A DNA stretch of 64,000 nt from Kiritimatiellia bacterium (GCA_017525225.1 JAFXTB010000155.1:19013-83012); one strand, 5' to 3'. Counted from the stretch's first letter, positions 24,784 through 34,772 are shown. Notes: generated from the sequence alone by a model not told the origin. Translations and numbers: made by a program.

Positions 24784-25581
24784 TCACCCAATATAGTTTC
24801 GACACTCATAAAGAGCGTCGCGAATAGTCATGTCCCGCTCTTTGACCATCTTAAGACATTGTTCCGCCACAGTATGCGGATAGGTGCTACATGTTTCTCT
24901 TACCAAAGACAACGCCTTGTCCGGATCAACCGCGACACCAATGCCGATGGCATATAGTACGGCCAGTCGGACTTTTGCATACGGATACCCTTGATCGGCC
25001 GCCTTCTTCGTATACTCAAACAACTTGTCCAGCACTTCGGAGTGTTGTTCGCCAGCATCCCAATCGAACACATCGCGGTTTTCGCGGTAGATGGCATCAC
25101 TCAAGGCATCTGCAGCGTCCGTGTTCCTCAATCTCGCCGACCTCTCATACCAGACCACAGCCTTGTCCGGATCAGGCTTGAACAACTCGCCGTAATCGAA
25201 CATCGCATAATGATTCAATTCGGCCAGTTCAAGCGCCGCCATGGCGGCGGCCGCCCTCTCGTCTGGATCGTTGAAGTTCGAGCCATTTGCATAGGCTCTC
25301 TCCCAATATGCTATTGCAGCAAGAAGTCCATCTCCAAACAAGTCGTCCCCTCGCCATTCAAAGCAGAGACGGCCATACTGATATTGAGAGATCACATTTC
25401 CGCGTTGCGCCGAATGCCTGAGCCATTCAAGACCGGCCTGAAAAGACTGGTCGCCATACGGATAATCGGCCAGGTCGCCTGCACATTTTATCATCGCAAG
25501 CCGATGTTGTGCCTCGCCGTCGCCCGACCTCGCGGTATTCTCCAACCTCTCAAGATCGCTCTCGTTCTGCGCTACATTCAT
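24784..25581 (-). CDS. Sel1-like repeat protein
   Basis: This 265-residue alpha-solenoid contains several Sel1/TPR-like helical pairs, for example GLEWLRHSAQRGNVISQYQYG, AVVWYERSARLRNTDAADAL and EYTKKAADQGYPYAKVRLAV. Such repeats mediate protein contacts. The ATG overlaps the stop of the DUF6939-like gene (ATGA), so the two are coupled. No signal peptide, so it probably acts in the cytoplasm with that partner. Confidence 0.82.
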   Translation of the reverse strand: MNVAQNESDLERLENTARSGDGEAQHRLAMIKCAGDLADYPYGDQSFQAGLEWLRHSAQRGNVISQYQYGRLCFEWRGDDLFGDGLLAAIAYWERAYANGSNFNDPDERAAAAMAALELAELNHYAMFDYGELFKPDPDKAVVWYERSARLRNTDAADALSDAIYRENRDVFDWDAGEQHSEVLDKLFEYTKKAADQGYPYAKVRLAVLYAIGIGVAVDPDKALSLVRETCSTYPHTVAEQCLKMVKERDMTIRDALYECRNYIG

Positions 25582-26582
25582 TTTGCTACCGTTCCAAGTT
25601 TTCCCTTAGACATCTCCGAAGAAGCCAGTGAAGGACATGCTCCTTCCGTCTGCTCCTCCAGCCGTGCCACCCGAAGCTTTTCGGCCAAAGGAAGACGCTC
25701 CCACGCGGCGCGGGCTATTCCGCGCGCCTTGCAGGCCTCACGGGAATAGGCGCGTTTCAGCACCTTGCGGTCAGATTCCGAGAGTGTCTGGAGTTCTTCG
25801 ACTGTGACTCCGGCACACGAAGCGGCCCGATCGAGCTTCTGCTCGTCGGTGAGCTTCCGCAGATCTGGGCTGTAAACCTTATGCGGATCGTCCATGAGCC
25901 CATCCGCATAGGTGACATTGCCGTTCTCGTCAACCTTGATGACGCCTTCGAGCAGCATCGCGAGAACGAAGCCGTGCCCCATCTTCAGAATCGGGCAATG
26001 CAGGACATCGTTATAGGTGAAGTTGTAGCGCGGCAGATGGCGGTTGTAGCCGTCGAAATCGACGAGCAGCAGGTTCTTCCCTTCGTCCCGCAGCGCGCAG
26101 AGGCGGCGATAGGCCTCCGTCTTCACGACGGCCTTCGCGTAGACGGGAAGATAGATGTGCTTTCTCGCGTCGATGTATCCGAGGCGCTTGAATTCGCCGT
26201 CGACCTTCCAATAGGAATACAGCGTCTTATTCGCGTTGGCGTTCTCCCGGCCGGCGGGGAATCGAATCGCCATGTGGTCGGTGTTCGAGGCGTCGGCCCA
26301 CATGCGGTCGCGCCAGGCAAACCACTCGGGGAGCGGATTCCCGGAAGAATCGGCGAACCCGGCGAACACTTTCGAGCACTGCCAGGCGCGCTCGAAACGT
26401 TCGGCCTTCAGTCCGTCGTAGGTCTCAACAGGGCCAAGGAAGAATGGAGACAACCCCTCCCTCATCACCTGGTCGGGGTTTCCTGAGGTACAGTCGATGC
26501 GGACAAAATCTACACCCTTTGCAGCCGCGTCCAGCTGCGATTCCACACTACCCTTGCCTCTCTTCCCAACTAGTCTAATCAT
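25578..26582 (-). CDS. DUF6939-like protein with C-terminal extension
   Basis: This 334-residue protein's first 215 or so residues match my recollection of the DUF6939 pattern: a short Gly-Lys-Arg start, RIDCTSGNP, GLSPFFLGPV, AWQCSKVF, then LGYIDARKHIYLPVYAKAV and LLLVDFDGYN, HCPILKMGHGFVLAMLL. Members are widespread in phages and hosts and have no assigned reaction. The remaining 110 residues form a Lys/Arg/Glu-rich helical tail. Promoter-like TATACT lies at 26600-26605, with AAAGGA before the ATG. It is coupled to the Sel1 gene by an ATGA overlap. Confidence 0.6.
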   Translation of the reverse strand: MIRLVGKRGKGSVESQLDAAAKGVDFVRIDCTSGNPDQVMREGLSPFFLGPVETYDGLKAERFERAWQCSKVFAGFADSSGNPLPEWFAWRDRMWADASNTDHMAIRFPAGRENANANKTLYSYWKVDGEFKRLGYIDARKHIYLPVYAKAVVKTEAYRRLCALRDEGKNLLLVDFDGYNRHLPRYNFTYNDVLHCPILKMGHGFVLAMLLEGVIKVDENGNVTYADGLMDDPHKVYSPDLRKLTDEQKLDRAASCAGVTVEELQTLSESDRKVLKRAYSREACKARGIARAAWERLPLAEKLRVARLEEQTEGACPSLASSEMSKGKLGTVAK

Positions 26583-26659
26583 CTTCTCTTTTCCTTTCTA
26601 GTATACATTGAACGCAAAGAGTGAGCCACTTTTACTCTTCAAAGGAATATCTTCTTAAA

Positions 26660-27844
26660 TCAGTCGTAGTCGATCTGGCGGGGCATGAACTCGCGTTCGT
26701 ACTGCTTGAGGAAGTACTGGTCGGTCATGAGCGATAGGTAGTCGGCCACGATACGGGCCGGAGGCGTCTCGTCGCGGTAGGAGTGCGGGTAGTGACGAAG
26801 GAAGTCCTTGCATACGCCACAGCTCTGATCATCCCTCTCGATCGCATCGAGATATACCTCGAATAGCGCCGACATCATCTTTGTAAACCTGCCGCGCTGC
26901 TCGGCCAGCAGGTCGCATCCGTAGATTCTCTCCCCGTTGAAAGCCTTCATCTCCCTGTAGGCCGCGAACACCTCGGACGAAAACTCAAGATGTCCCCTGC
27001 CAAAGCTGTGCTCTACGATGTCCGTGCAGAGCGTCCCGATTATTTCAGTGTTCCGTCTGCCGAGGACCTTTGCGCATCTCTCCGGGATGTCCGTCCGCTT
27101 GATGAGGCCAAGGGCGATGGCGTCCTCCATGTCCTTGCCGAGATAGGAGATGATGTCCGAAACGCGCACGACACATCCTTCCAGCGTGGATGGAAACACC
27201 TGCCGGTCGAAGCCCGGCGTCTTCATGCAGGCGGCGAGGTTCGACTCCAGTTTCTCCCAGGTGAGGTTCCAGCGGTCATACTCGTACACCGGCGCCTCGA
27301 GCTCGCCGTTGTGCCCAAGTATGCCGTCTAGGACAGGAAGCGTCAGGTTGAGCCCCCTGCCGCCCTTCTCCAGATGCTGCAGGACGCGCACCGACTGTGC
27401 GTTGTGCATGAACGTCCCCGCCCCGTGTTTCGCGAGCAGTCTTGCAAGCTCAGCCTCGCCCGTGTGTCCGCACGGCGTATGGCCGATGTCGTGACCGATG
27501 GCGATCGCCTCGATTAGATCCTCGTTAAGCCGCAGACAGCGTCCGATCGACCGCGCGATCCTGGACACCATCTGAACGTGTAGCGACCGGCGCGAGATGT
27601 GGTCATTCTTGATCTGGAAGAACACCTGCGTCTTGTCCATGTATCGCGCATACGAATGGCAGTGCATGATGCGGTCGGCGTCGTGCGCGAACGGCGTCCG
27701 GAAGTATCCCCGCTCTCCGCGTTCCACGACCCGCCGGCTCGCCGCCGGATCGCTGCTGAAGAACGCATATTTCTCGTCCAGCACCGCCTTCTCGACGGAG
27801 AGGCTCGATTCCACCACCTTACGAAGTATCTCGTTCGTTTTCAT
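26660..27844 (-). CDS. dNTP triphosphohydrolase (dGTPase-like HD protein)
   Basis: This is a 394-residue HD-domain enzyme of the Dgt/SAMHD1-like family, which splits dNTPs into nucleoside and triphosphate. The order is HSYARYMDKTQVFF, ISRRSLHVQMVSRIARSIG, then IAIGHDIGHTPCGH (HD near 116-121) and a distal VRVSDIISYLGKD Asp. Relatives limit phage replication by draining dNTPs or tidy nucleotide pools. Four Cys sit in the C-terminal third. Its ATG overlaps the stop of the LRR-protein gene (ATGA), an odd coupling between a cytosolic enzyme and a secreted protein. Confidence 0.9.
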   Translation of the reverse strand: MKTNEILRKVVESSLSVEKAVLDEKYAFFSSDPAASRRVVERGERGYFRTPFAHDADRIMHCHSYARYMDKTQVFFQIKNDHISRRSLHVQMVSRIARSIGRCLRLNEDLIEAIAIGHDIGHTPCGHTGEAELARLLAKHGAGTFMHNAQSVRVLQHLEKGGRGLNLTLPVLDGILGHNGELEAPVYEYDRWNLTWEKLESNLAACMKTPGFDRQVFPSTLEGCVVRVSDIISYLGKDMEDAIALGLIKRTDIPERCAKVLGRRNTEIIGTLCTDIVEHSFGRGHLEFSSEVFAAYREMKAFNGERIYGCDLLAEQRGRFTKMMSALFEVYLDAIERDDQSCGVCKDFLRHYPHSYRDETPPARIVADYLSLMTDQYFLKQYEREFMPRQIDYD

Positions 27845-29028
27845 CTCATCTCCACCGTGACCTTGAAGAAATTGTAGTTCGACTCCTGGCCCGACGGGAC
27901 GACCGTCCAGTCGCCCGACAGAAGAGACTGCCGGCCGTAGATGGTGTAGGTACGCTTGGCCGCCTCGGAAGCTGACAGCACAGGCGACCACGAGACGACA
28001 GGCGCACCGTTCACGATTCGAATCTCCGCGCGAAAGAGGTCGTTCACGTCAGTGGGGTCTGTCCCCGCCACGTAGTCCTGCCACACCTGCATGGCATTGC
28101 CCGCCGCATCCTTCTTGCCAGTCGGCTTCGTGAGCGAAGCAGTAAAGTCGCTGCCGAACTTGGCGGCGTACGACGGAAACCGTGCCGCCCATGTCTCTGA
28201 CACCGCCACGGCGCCACCCTTGATCTCCGTGATCACCGTCACGAAACCGGTCTCCTCCGCCTGCGTCCCGCCGCCGGATTCCTCCACCGTCTCGTGTGCC
28301 TGCATGTAGCCGAAGTCCACCGGCCACTTTTCCGGCACGCCCTTCACGTATGGCGCGATCCAGCCCGACGTGTTCCGGTTGATATGTACCTTGAAACGCT
28401 CATAGTATCCGTAGGAACGGAAGATACTTTCACCAAGGCCCGACTTGTCCGTCATGGACGGAATCACCAGTCGCGGCGCGTTGCCGAGAAAGTACACATC
28501 CTTAAGCTCGACACACCCCTGGAAACATCCGGCGCCAAGGCGGGAGAGGGTATCGGGAAAAGTGATCGATACAAGACTCGTGCAGTTCGAGAACGCCGAG
28601 TCTCCTATCGTCGTCACGCCGGCAGCGAACGTCACGTTCGTCAGCAGCCAGCAATCGGAGAACGCCCGCGCGCCGATTTCGCGCACGGTCGCGGGAATCT
28701 TCACGCTCCGGAGCTTTTGGCACGTAATGAAGGCGGCATCGTTGATCTTCCGCACCGGCAGTCCGCCGATGGTGGACGGGATGACCACAGAGCCGTCATA
28801 CGAGGTGTTCGCCAGCGCGGGACGAGACGGATAGTAGGCCCCCAGTATCACATAGCTCGCATTCGCCTCGCCTGTCCGCCCCGGCTCGCACACCTTCGTG
28901 TAGGTCAGCTGCGGGTTTCCGGACGTCGTACCCGTGTAGATCTCATACGGCGGATACGACGCCGCCCCCGCCACCATCGGCAGCATAACCGATGCGGTTA
29001 TAGCCATTTTACCAACAAGTCCAATCAT
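27841..29028 (-). CDS. Secreted BspA-type leucine-rich repeat protein
   Basis: This 395-residue surface protein begins with a signal peptide (about 1-22, ending VAGAASYP). Residues 75-195 hold LRR_5/BspA repeats such as LRSVKIPATVREIGARAF, LTNVTFAAGVTTIGDSAF and LVSITFPDTLSRLGAGCF. The C-terminal part carries QDYVAGTDPTDVNDLFRAEI, a motif common near the end of secreted proteins in Kiritimatiellota/Lentisphaerota-type genomes. Such proteins are thought to act in adhesion. No anchoring motif is visible. It is 103 bases downstream of the SNF2 gene. Confidence 0.88.
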   Translation of the reverse strand: MIGLVGKMAITASVMLPMVAGAASYPPYEIYTGTTSGNPQLTYTKVCEPGRTGEANASYVILGAYYPSRPALANTSYDGSVVIPSTIGGLPVRKINDAAFITCQKLRSVKIPATVREIGARAFSDCWLLTNVTFAAGVTTIGDSAFSNCTSLVSITFPDTLSRLGAGCFQGCVELKDVYFLGNAPRLVIPSMTDKSGLGESIFRSYGYYERFKVHINRNTSGWIAPYVKGVPEKWPVDFGYMQAHETVEESGGGTQAEETGFVTVITEIKGGAVAVSETWAARFPSYAAKFGSDFTASLTKPTGKKDAAGNAMQVWQDYVAGTDPTDVNDLFRAEIRIVNGAPVVSWSPVLSASEAAKRTYTIYGRQSLLSGDWTVVPSGQESNYNFFKVTVEMR

Positions 29029-29133
29029 TTGCTTTTTCCCTTTCCAAGTTCAAGAACGCCAAGAAGAAGCCCGACCTTACGTTTCGCCTCCCTCTGCCTA
29101 TGAAAACAACGCCAAGTTCCTAACCTTACAACA

Positions 29134-32100
29134 TCAAGATCCTTTTTTTGACATGGTGTCTTGTTCCCCTTTGAGAAGTCCCATCAGCATCTCGCTGCTG
29201 AGGGATGCCGAACCTGTATCGTCAAGGATGTCCGCCGCCAGCAGCCGCTTCGTGTTGTGAAGCGCCAGCACCTGTTCCTCCACCGTGTCCTTCGCAATCA
29301 GACGGTAGATCGTCACCGGACGCCGCTGGCCGATGCGGTGCGCACGGTCCGCCGCCTGGTTCTCTACCGCCGGGTTCCACCACGGATCAAGGATGATCAC
29401 ATAATCCGCCGCCGTGAGGTTGAGCCCCGTGCCGCCTGCTTTGAGCGAGATGAGGAAGAAGTCGCCTTCTCCGTTCTGGAACGCATCAACGCGTCGGCCA
29501 CGCTCCTTGAGCGGCGTCGACCCGTCGAGGTACTGCATCGACCAGCCTTTCCCCTCCACCATCTTCCTGACGATCTCCAGATAGTCGGTGAACTGGCTGA
29601 ACACGAGCGCCCGGTGCCCGCCGTCGCGAAGTTCCACCATCAGCTCGGCCAGCGCATCGAGCTTGGCCGACACAAGCCCATCGCAGCCGGCCACAAGCGA
29701 AGGATTGCAGCAGAAACGGCGCAAGCGGGTGAGGCCGGTCAACAGCATGGCGAGCTTGTGCCGTCTGTCTGCCTTGGCCACGTCCTCAAGCGCCTTGAGG
29801 CGGCAGGCCTCGTATCCGGCGCGTTCCTTCTTGTCCAGCTCCACGAAGCGCGTCACTTCCGTCTTCGGCGGCAGATCGTCGAGGACATCGCCCTTCAGGC
29901 GGCGGAGAATCAGGGGCTTCACCAGCCGCTTGACGCTTTCGCGGTTGCTTGTTTCAAAACCGTCGGCGGTTCCGAGCAGACCCGTGTTGAGGAAGTCGAA
30001 GATGCTCCACAGTTCCAGCAGCTTGTTCTCCACCGGCGTGCCGGTTGCCGCCACGCGGAATTTCGCCTTGAACCCCTTGACCGCCCTGGTGCGCTTGGCC
30101 GACTCGTTCTTGATTGCCTGCGCCTCGTCGAGGACGAGTCCGTTCCACTGCTTCTTCGCGAACTCCTTTTCGTGGAAGAGCAGATAGCCGTAGCTCGCCA
30201 GGACGACCGCGCGCGGACCGGCTTTCGCAACGCCCTTCTCGTCCTCGATCGCCATGACCGGCTCGAGAGTGGGCGCGAACCGCCGGATTTCGTTCCGCCA
30301 GTTTCCGCAGACAGACGCGGGGGCGACGACGAGAGAGGGGCCGTCCTTCGCGCGCTCGAGGAGCAGCGTGATGATCTGAACCGTCTTGCCGAGGCCCATA
30401 TCGTCCGCAAGGCACGCGCCGAACCCGCACGACGCCAGCCGCGAAAGCCACTTGTAGCCCTCCAGCTGGTACGGACGAAGCTGCGCCTGAAGCGTCCTTG
30501 GCGGCTCGGGGTCGGATTCCAGCGCCTTGCGCACGGCGTCCGCCGCCTTGGCCATCGCCGCCGGCAGTTCCACGCCTTCTCCGCCGAACACGGCCTGCAG
30601 CATGGGAATCGCGCCGCGCGGAATCTCGTACGCTCCGTCTTTCTCGCGTCCGGCGGATGCCAGCGCGGAGAACTGACGCTGCATCTCCCTCGTCAGCTTC
30701 ACGTAGTCGCCGTCGCCAAGCCGGACATAGCCCGAACCATCACCACCCGCCTTCATCGCCTCAAGGATCTTCATCATGTCCATGACGCGTCCGTCTTCAA
30801 GCATGAACGTGCCGCGGACTCTGAACCACCCGTTGCGCTCGCCGCCACTGGACTCGAGGCTGAACCGCGGACGCGACACCTGGAGCCGACGTCCCTTCCG
30901 CCACTCTATTTCCACGGCGGGTGACAGTTTCTTCAGATTTTCCACCACGGCGACCGCTTCACCAAGACCGCGGACGCGCCACGAACACCGTCCGTCAAAC
31001 CATGCCACGCTGTCCGACATCGCCTCTTCAACGGGTCTGAACGCCGCCTTCTCCGCCTCGAAATCCCGCACAAGGCGAAACGGCCCGTGCTCTCCCGAAA
31101 TGACGCTGCTCGGCGTACCGAATCCAGGCTCAAACGCCAGGCCGCCGTTTCCCGCGATCGGCCGCGTATAGGCATGGACCTCCAGCCCTCCGTCTCCGAA
31201 ATCCAGACGTACGAAACAGACCGCATCCGCCTTCACCTCCGGAATCTCATCTTCGGTCTTCCTGTCGGGAACATCGGAAGAGGCCAGTTTCTTCAGTCTA
31301 TCGAACATCTGCATTTGCCGCTCAACGCCTTCTCGGGGAATCCGTATGACGCCATTCGTCCCGTACAAGTCGAGAAGCTCCGCCACCTCGCCGACAACAG
31401 GGTCAACTCTGGCGAACATCAGTTCGTCGGCCCGGTCCGTTTCTCGAAGTACATATCCACAATACTTGAATCCCGTGGCCACCATCTGCCATTCGGGCAT
31501 CTGAATGGTCACGCTTCCGTCGTCCGCCGCCGAGGTTCGCATGTAGCAGCGGCGCTCCTTGATTCTCACGTTGCGGCGGTCGATCTCTTTTCCGTCCCAC
31601 GTCCCGTCCTGTGTTACGATTACAAGTTCAACGTTGTCCATGCCGCACAGCAGCGATAGCGCTTCCGGCACGCCGCGCTTGCCGCGGTACCAGTTGCGAT
31701 CCAGCTCTCGTGACAGGATCAACGTCGCGAGGCGCACGTCGCCGTCGTTCAATTTGTCCTGGCCGACATCGGAGAGCAGGTTTTCAATTCGCACATATTC
31801 CCGCTCAAGCTGTCCGTCGTATTTTTTCCGCCAACTGTATGGCTGAACCGTCAAAGCCGAAAGCCAGCCGTCGTCTGCCCTTTTGCATCGCAGTTCCCAT
31901 GCGATTTTGCCGGATGGCGTTTCTTCCTCTTCAGGCTGATCATCTTCATCGCGCAAATATGTCGTTTTTTCCGCGAGGGCCGAGACAAAATCCTCCCATA
32001 ACGACGGGATCTTTGCCGCGTTGTACGGCGGGATCCACGTTCCATGTTTTTCCATCGCCTGCAAAACCGGCGCGGCATTCCCTTCCGCACCCAGTTCAGG

Positions 32101-33339
32101 TAGAAGCGACAAGACTGCGCCACAGACATTCACATATCCGTTTTGGAGGAATCCCTGCACGGCATCCGCCATTCGCCGCGCATTTTGACGGAGAAATCGG
32201 ACACGATCTGGTCCCATGCAGGATACCGCCAACGCTGTAAACACGACGGATCTCAAGTCATCCGATTTTTGCAGCTCGACAATGATATTTCGCGACCAAA
32301 CTCCCTCCCAAGCATATCTTCCCTGCAAGTCTCCCGCCGAGAGCGCCGCGCGGAGGTATTTGTTCAACACTCTTGGTCCGCCACAGTGATATTCCAATAT
32401 CTTTTGCGCAACCCTCCTTTTTTCCGGAACGACAGCCCTGCAAACCAGATAAAGGAGGAATCGCGACAAAGTGCCTTTCAGTTCACCTTTCTTCCGAAGC
32501 GGATCCATCAACTTGAAGGCCAGCGGCAGATCTCCCTCCAGCACGGCTTTGCATCCCCTGCAGAACGCGTCGGTGGACGCAAAAGAACGGTTCAGTCCCT
32601 CACGCCATCCAGTCCAGACGCATAGCGTAGCATACGCCTGCACAACCTCGGAGTTTCCCTTCAGCCAAGACAGGGATCCTCCGTCCATGTTCCGCCCGAG
32701 AACCTCCAGTCCATGCCGGACATCGCGTCCCTGCCAGAACGAGCACTCCAGCCAGTTGCCAATCTGCGCGGCACATTCTGCTTTGTCCAGACACGCCGCC
32801 ATCCCGACAGGATCCAGATCGTCGGCCACCAGCTCAACAGCTGCCTGAATCGCGGCCAAACCCGGAAAACCGGCAATGCGCCCGGCGCAAGAGCGGTCAC
32901 CCGTCGCAAGGAAGCGCCAGCCGTCCAACATCTGCACGGAAAAGGCTGCGTCATGTTCAACATTATCCGCCAAACTTCTTTCCTGTCCGGCCAGTCCCCA
33001 TGAACGATAGATTTTCTCAAATGATTTTGCAAAGGCTGCTTTAGACGGCCACCACCCTCGTTTATCCGCCTCCTGCGCAATCACAGAGAGGGTGTCGCGT
33101 GCCGTCCGGACGCTCGGACGGCCATACCGGAGCACGCCTTTCTTCTCCAGCGATGCGACAGCCGCAAGCACTTCCGCACGATCCGTCTCGGATTCCGCGC
33201 CGAGCAGATCGGCAAAGCCCGCGTATCGCGTTGTTCCGTCCTCGTCCGCTTCCTTGCGGATGTCAACCGGCACCAGCGCCGCGATGAAGAACACGCGCCG
33301 CTCCGCAACGCCCAGACTCTTGTATTCGTTTGCCGTCAT
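29134..33339 (-). CDS. SWI2/SNF2-family ATPase with a large N-terminal extension
   Basis: This 1401-residue protein has its SNF2 motor in the C-terminal third: DDMGLGKT near 977, DEAQAIKN near 1068, TGTPVENK, then LVFSQFTDYLE near 1243, ISLKAGGTGLNL and ADRAHRIGQ near 1330. These enzymes track on duplex DNA to displace or remodel proteins, as RapA does to RNA polymerase. The first 950 residues are not recognised; a basic segment precedes the motor. It is intact and high-GC like its neighbours. A role in transcription recycling would suit the island but is only suggested by family. Several large antisense frames here are shadows. Confidence 0.9.
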   Translation of the reverse strand: MTANEYKSLGVAERRVFFIAALVPVDIRKEADEDGTTRYAGFADLLGAESETDRAEVLAAVASLEKKGVLRYGRPSVRTARDTLSVIAQEADKRGWWPSKAAFAKSFEKIYRSWGLAGQERSLADNVEHDAAFSVQMLDGWRFLATGDRSCAGRIAGFPGLAAIQAAVELVADDLDPVGMAACLDKAECAAQIGNWLECSFWQGRDVRHGLEVLGRNMDGGSLSWLKGNSEVVQAYATLCVWTGWREGLNRSFASTDAFCRGCKAVLEGDLPLAFKLMDPLRKKGELKGTLSRFLLYLVCRAVVPEKRRVAQKILEYHCGGPRVLNKYLRAALSAGDLQGRYAWEGVWSRNIIVELQKSDDLRSVVFTALAVSCMGPDRVRFLRQNARRMADAVQGFLQNGYVNVCGAVLSLLPELGAEGNAAPVLQAMEKHGTWIPPYNAAKIPSLWEDFVSALAEKTTYLRDEDDQPEEEETPSGKIAWELRCKRADDGWLSALTVQPYSWRKKYDGQLEREYVRIENLLSDVGQDKLNDGDVRLATLILSRELDRNWYRGKRGVPEALSLLCGMDNVELVIVTQDGTWDGKEIDRRNVRIKERRCYMRTSAADDGSVTIQMPEWQMVATGFKYCGYVLRETDRADELMFARVDPVVGEVAELLDLYGTNGVIRIPREGVERQMQMFDRLKKLASSDVPDRKTEDEIPEVKADAVCFVRLDFGDGGLEVHAYTRPIAGNGGLAFEPGFGTPSSVISGEHGPFRLVRDFEAEKAAFRPVEEAMSDSVAWFDGRCSWRVRGLGEAVAVVENLKKLSPAVEIEWRKGRRLQVSRPRFSLESSGGERNGWFRVRGTFMLEDGRVMDMMKILEAMKAGGDGSGYVRLGDGDYVKLTREMQRQFSALASAGREKDGAYEIPRGAIPMLQAVFGGEGVELPAAMAKAADAVRKALESDPEPPRTLQAQLRPYQLEGYKWLSRLASCGFGACLADDMGLGKTVQIITLLLERAKDGPSLVVAPASVCGNWRNEIRRFAPTLEPVMAIEDEKGVAKAGPRAVVLASYGYLLFHEKEFAKKQWNGLVLDEAQAIKNESAKRTRAVKGFKAKFRVAATGTPVENKLLELWSIFDFLNTGLLGTADGFETSNRESVKRLVKPLILRRLKGDVLDDLPPKTEVTRFVELDKKERAGYEACRLKALEDVAKADRRHKLAMLLTGLTRLRRFCCNPSLVAGCDGLVSAKLDALAELMVELRDGGHRALVFSQFTDYLEIVRKMVEGKGWSMQYLDGSTPLKERGRRVDAFQNGEGDFFLISLKAGGTGLNLTAADYVIILDPWWNPAVENQAADRAHRIGQRRPVTIYRLIAKDTVEEQVLALHNTKRLLAADILDDTGSASLSSEMLMGLLKGEQDTMSKKGS

Positions 33340-33408
33340 TCCACATCATACTCTTTCTTCAACGAAATGTTCGGACACGAACAACCCCGTCCTGGATCAA
33401 GCGCATCC

Positions 33409-33894
33409 TTACGCTCCCGCAGCCGCGAGCAGGAGTTGCAGCGCATGCTCAATCGCCGCCGTGCGAACAGCCTCGCGGTCGCCGGGGAACACCTTCTTTT
33501 CGGTGATGACGGTCGCGCGGGAGCACGACCCTCCCGACGCAACCCCGAACCAGACGAGCCCGACCGGCTTCTCGACGCTGCCGCCGCCCGGACCGGCTAT
33601 GCCGGTGAGCGACACAGCGAGGTCCGTCTTCAGAAGCCGTTTCGCACCCTCCGCCATCGCCGCCGCACACTCGGACGAGACCGCGCCCTTCGTCGCCAGA
33701 ACTTCTTCTGGCACGTCTAGGACGCGATGCTTCACCGAATTGTCGTAGCTGATGATGCCACCCCAGAAGACGGCGCTCGAGCCGGAGACTGCTGTTATCG
33801 CATACCCCACGCCGCCACCCGTGCACGACTCCGCCGTCGCGCACGTCATCTTCTTCTCTGTCAGAACCCTGACCAGTTTTTCCGCTGTTGTCAC
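33409..33894 (-). CDS. pncC: CinA/PncC-family nicotinamide-nucleotide amidase
   Basis: This 161-residue single-domain PncC enzyme deamidates NMN to NaMN in NAD recycling. Signatures: CATAESCTGGGVGYAITAV (18-36; Ser23 is the expected catalytic serine), FWGGIISYDN and SLTGIAGPGGGSVEKPVGLV. It starts with GTG at 33894, eight bases after GAGG and ten bases after the ADP-ribosylglycohydrolase stop, so the two are one operon. It is the stand-alone form without the COG1058 domain. NMN and NAD handling fits the ADP-ribose genes nearby. Confidence 0.9.
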   Translation of the reverse strand: MTTAEKLVRVLTEKKMTCATAESCTGGGVGYAITAVSGSSAVFWGGIISYDNSVKHRVLDVPEEVLATKGAVSSECAAAMAEGAKRLLKTDLAVSLTGIAGPGGGSVEKPVGLVWFGVASGGSCSRATVITEKKVFPGDREAVRTAAIEHALQLLLAAAGA

Positions 33895-33904
33895 GCTGTC
33901 ACCC

Positions 33905-34711
33905 TCAGTCTATGATGTTGCCGGCATAGCGGAGTTGGAACTTCTTGAGGACCTGTACCATTTCTGGCTCAAGGTAGGATTCAGCCTTTGCCGCCAGATC
34001 CTTCGGTACGCCCCAGTACGCCTCCGCCACGGAACCGGCGATGGCGGCGATGGTATCGGAATCGCCGCCGATCGAGACTGCGTTACGGACGGCATCCTCG
34101 AAGGAAGTCGACTCGAAGAACGCCTCCAGCGCCTGCGGCACCGATCCCTGGCACGATTCGTCCATGTGGTATGTCGGGCGTATCTCGTCGAGCGTGAAGT
34201 CCATCGGATAATAGTTCTCCACGACATGCGCGCGTATCTCGGGGAGCTTCCACCCCTGACGCGCAAGCCAGATGGCGACCGCCGTCGCCTCTGCGCCCTT
34301 GATGCCTTCTGGATGATTGTGCGTGATGTCCGTCACCTGAAGCGAAAGGGACTTCACCTCGTCAAGCGAATTGCCGATCCACCCGCACGCGCTCACGCGC
34401 ATGGCCGAACCGTTGCCCCAGGAATTGTAGGGCTGCGGATTGTCAGTCTTAAGCCAATACACGAAGCGTCCGCCGTAGCCCGCGCAGGGGATCGCCTTGT
34501 CGAACGCGCGCATGGAATCGGTGGCGATCTGCCTCAGGTCGCCACCTTCGTCACGCCACTTCATGAGCGCCGCCGCAACGGCGATGGTCATGAGCGAATC
34601 GTCCGTCCATTCGCACTCCTCGTGAAAGAAGTCGAACTTCTTCGTCTTGATGTTGTTGAAGTCGAATTCAAACCTCGACCCGACAATGTCTCCGATAATC
34701 GCACCGATCAT
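33905..34711 (-). CDS. ADP-ribosylglycohydrolase (DraG/ARH family)
   Basis: This 268-residue all-helical di-magnesium hydrolase removes ADP-ribose from Arg, Ser or other acceptors. It starts MIGAIIGDIVGSRFEF, then WTDDSLMTIAVA (the TDD metal ligands, near 53-55), SWGNGSAMRVSACGW and the C-terminal SIGGDSDTIAAIAGSVAEA (GGDSDT ligands). All catalytic Asp residues appear intact. AGGAGG precedes the ATG by six bases. A shared-type promoter lies at 34739-34769. With PARG at 17413-18393 this is the second de-ADP-ribosylating enzyme in the window. Confidence 0.93.
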   Translation of the reverse strand: MIGAIIGDIVGSRFEFDFNNIKTKKFDFFHEECEWTDDSLMTIAVAAALMKWRDEGGDLRQIATDSMRAFDKAIPCAGYGGRFVYWLKTDNPQPYNSWGNGSAMRVSACGWIGNSLDEVKSLSLQVTDITHNHPEGIKGAEATAVAIWLARQGWKLPEIRAHVVENYYPMDFTLDEIRPTYHMDESCQGSVPQALEAFFESTSFEDAVRNAVSIGGDSDTIAAIAGSVAEAYWGVPKDLAAKAESYLEPEMVQVLKKFQLRYAGNIID

Positions 34712-34738
34712 TTCTAGCCTCCTTGCTTTTAGGCGTTC

Positions 34739-34769
34739 ATTATACCATACTTTCGCATCAGATTGTGAA
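34739..34769 (-). promoter_or_regulatory. Predicted promoter of the ADP-ribosylglycohydrolase operon
   Basis: Minus-strand TATGG-TATAAT (-10 at 34739-34744) lies 19 bases after TTCACA (34764-34769). The layout matches the promoters before the nudix and RtcR-like genes. It falls in the 61-base gap after clpP, so it separates ARH-pncC from clpP. Confidence 0.5.
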
Positions 34770-34772
34770 CTT

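Noticed and set aside
29161..30924. 587-codon plus-strand frame
   Set aside because: Antisense to the SNF2 motor; no recognisable motif.
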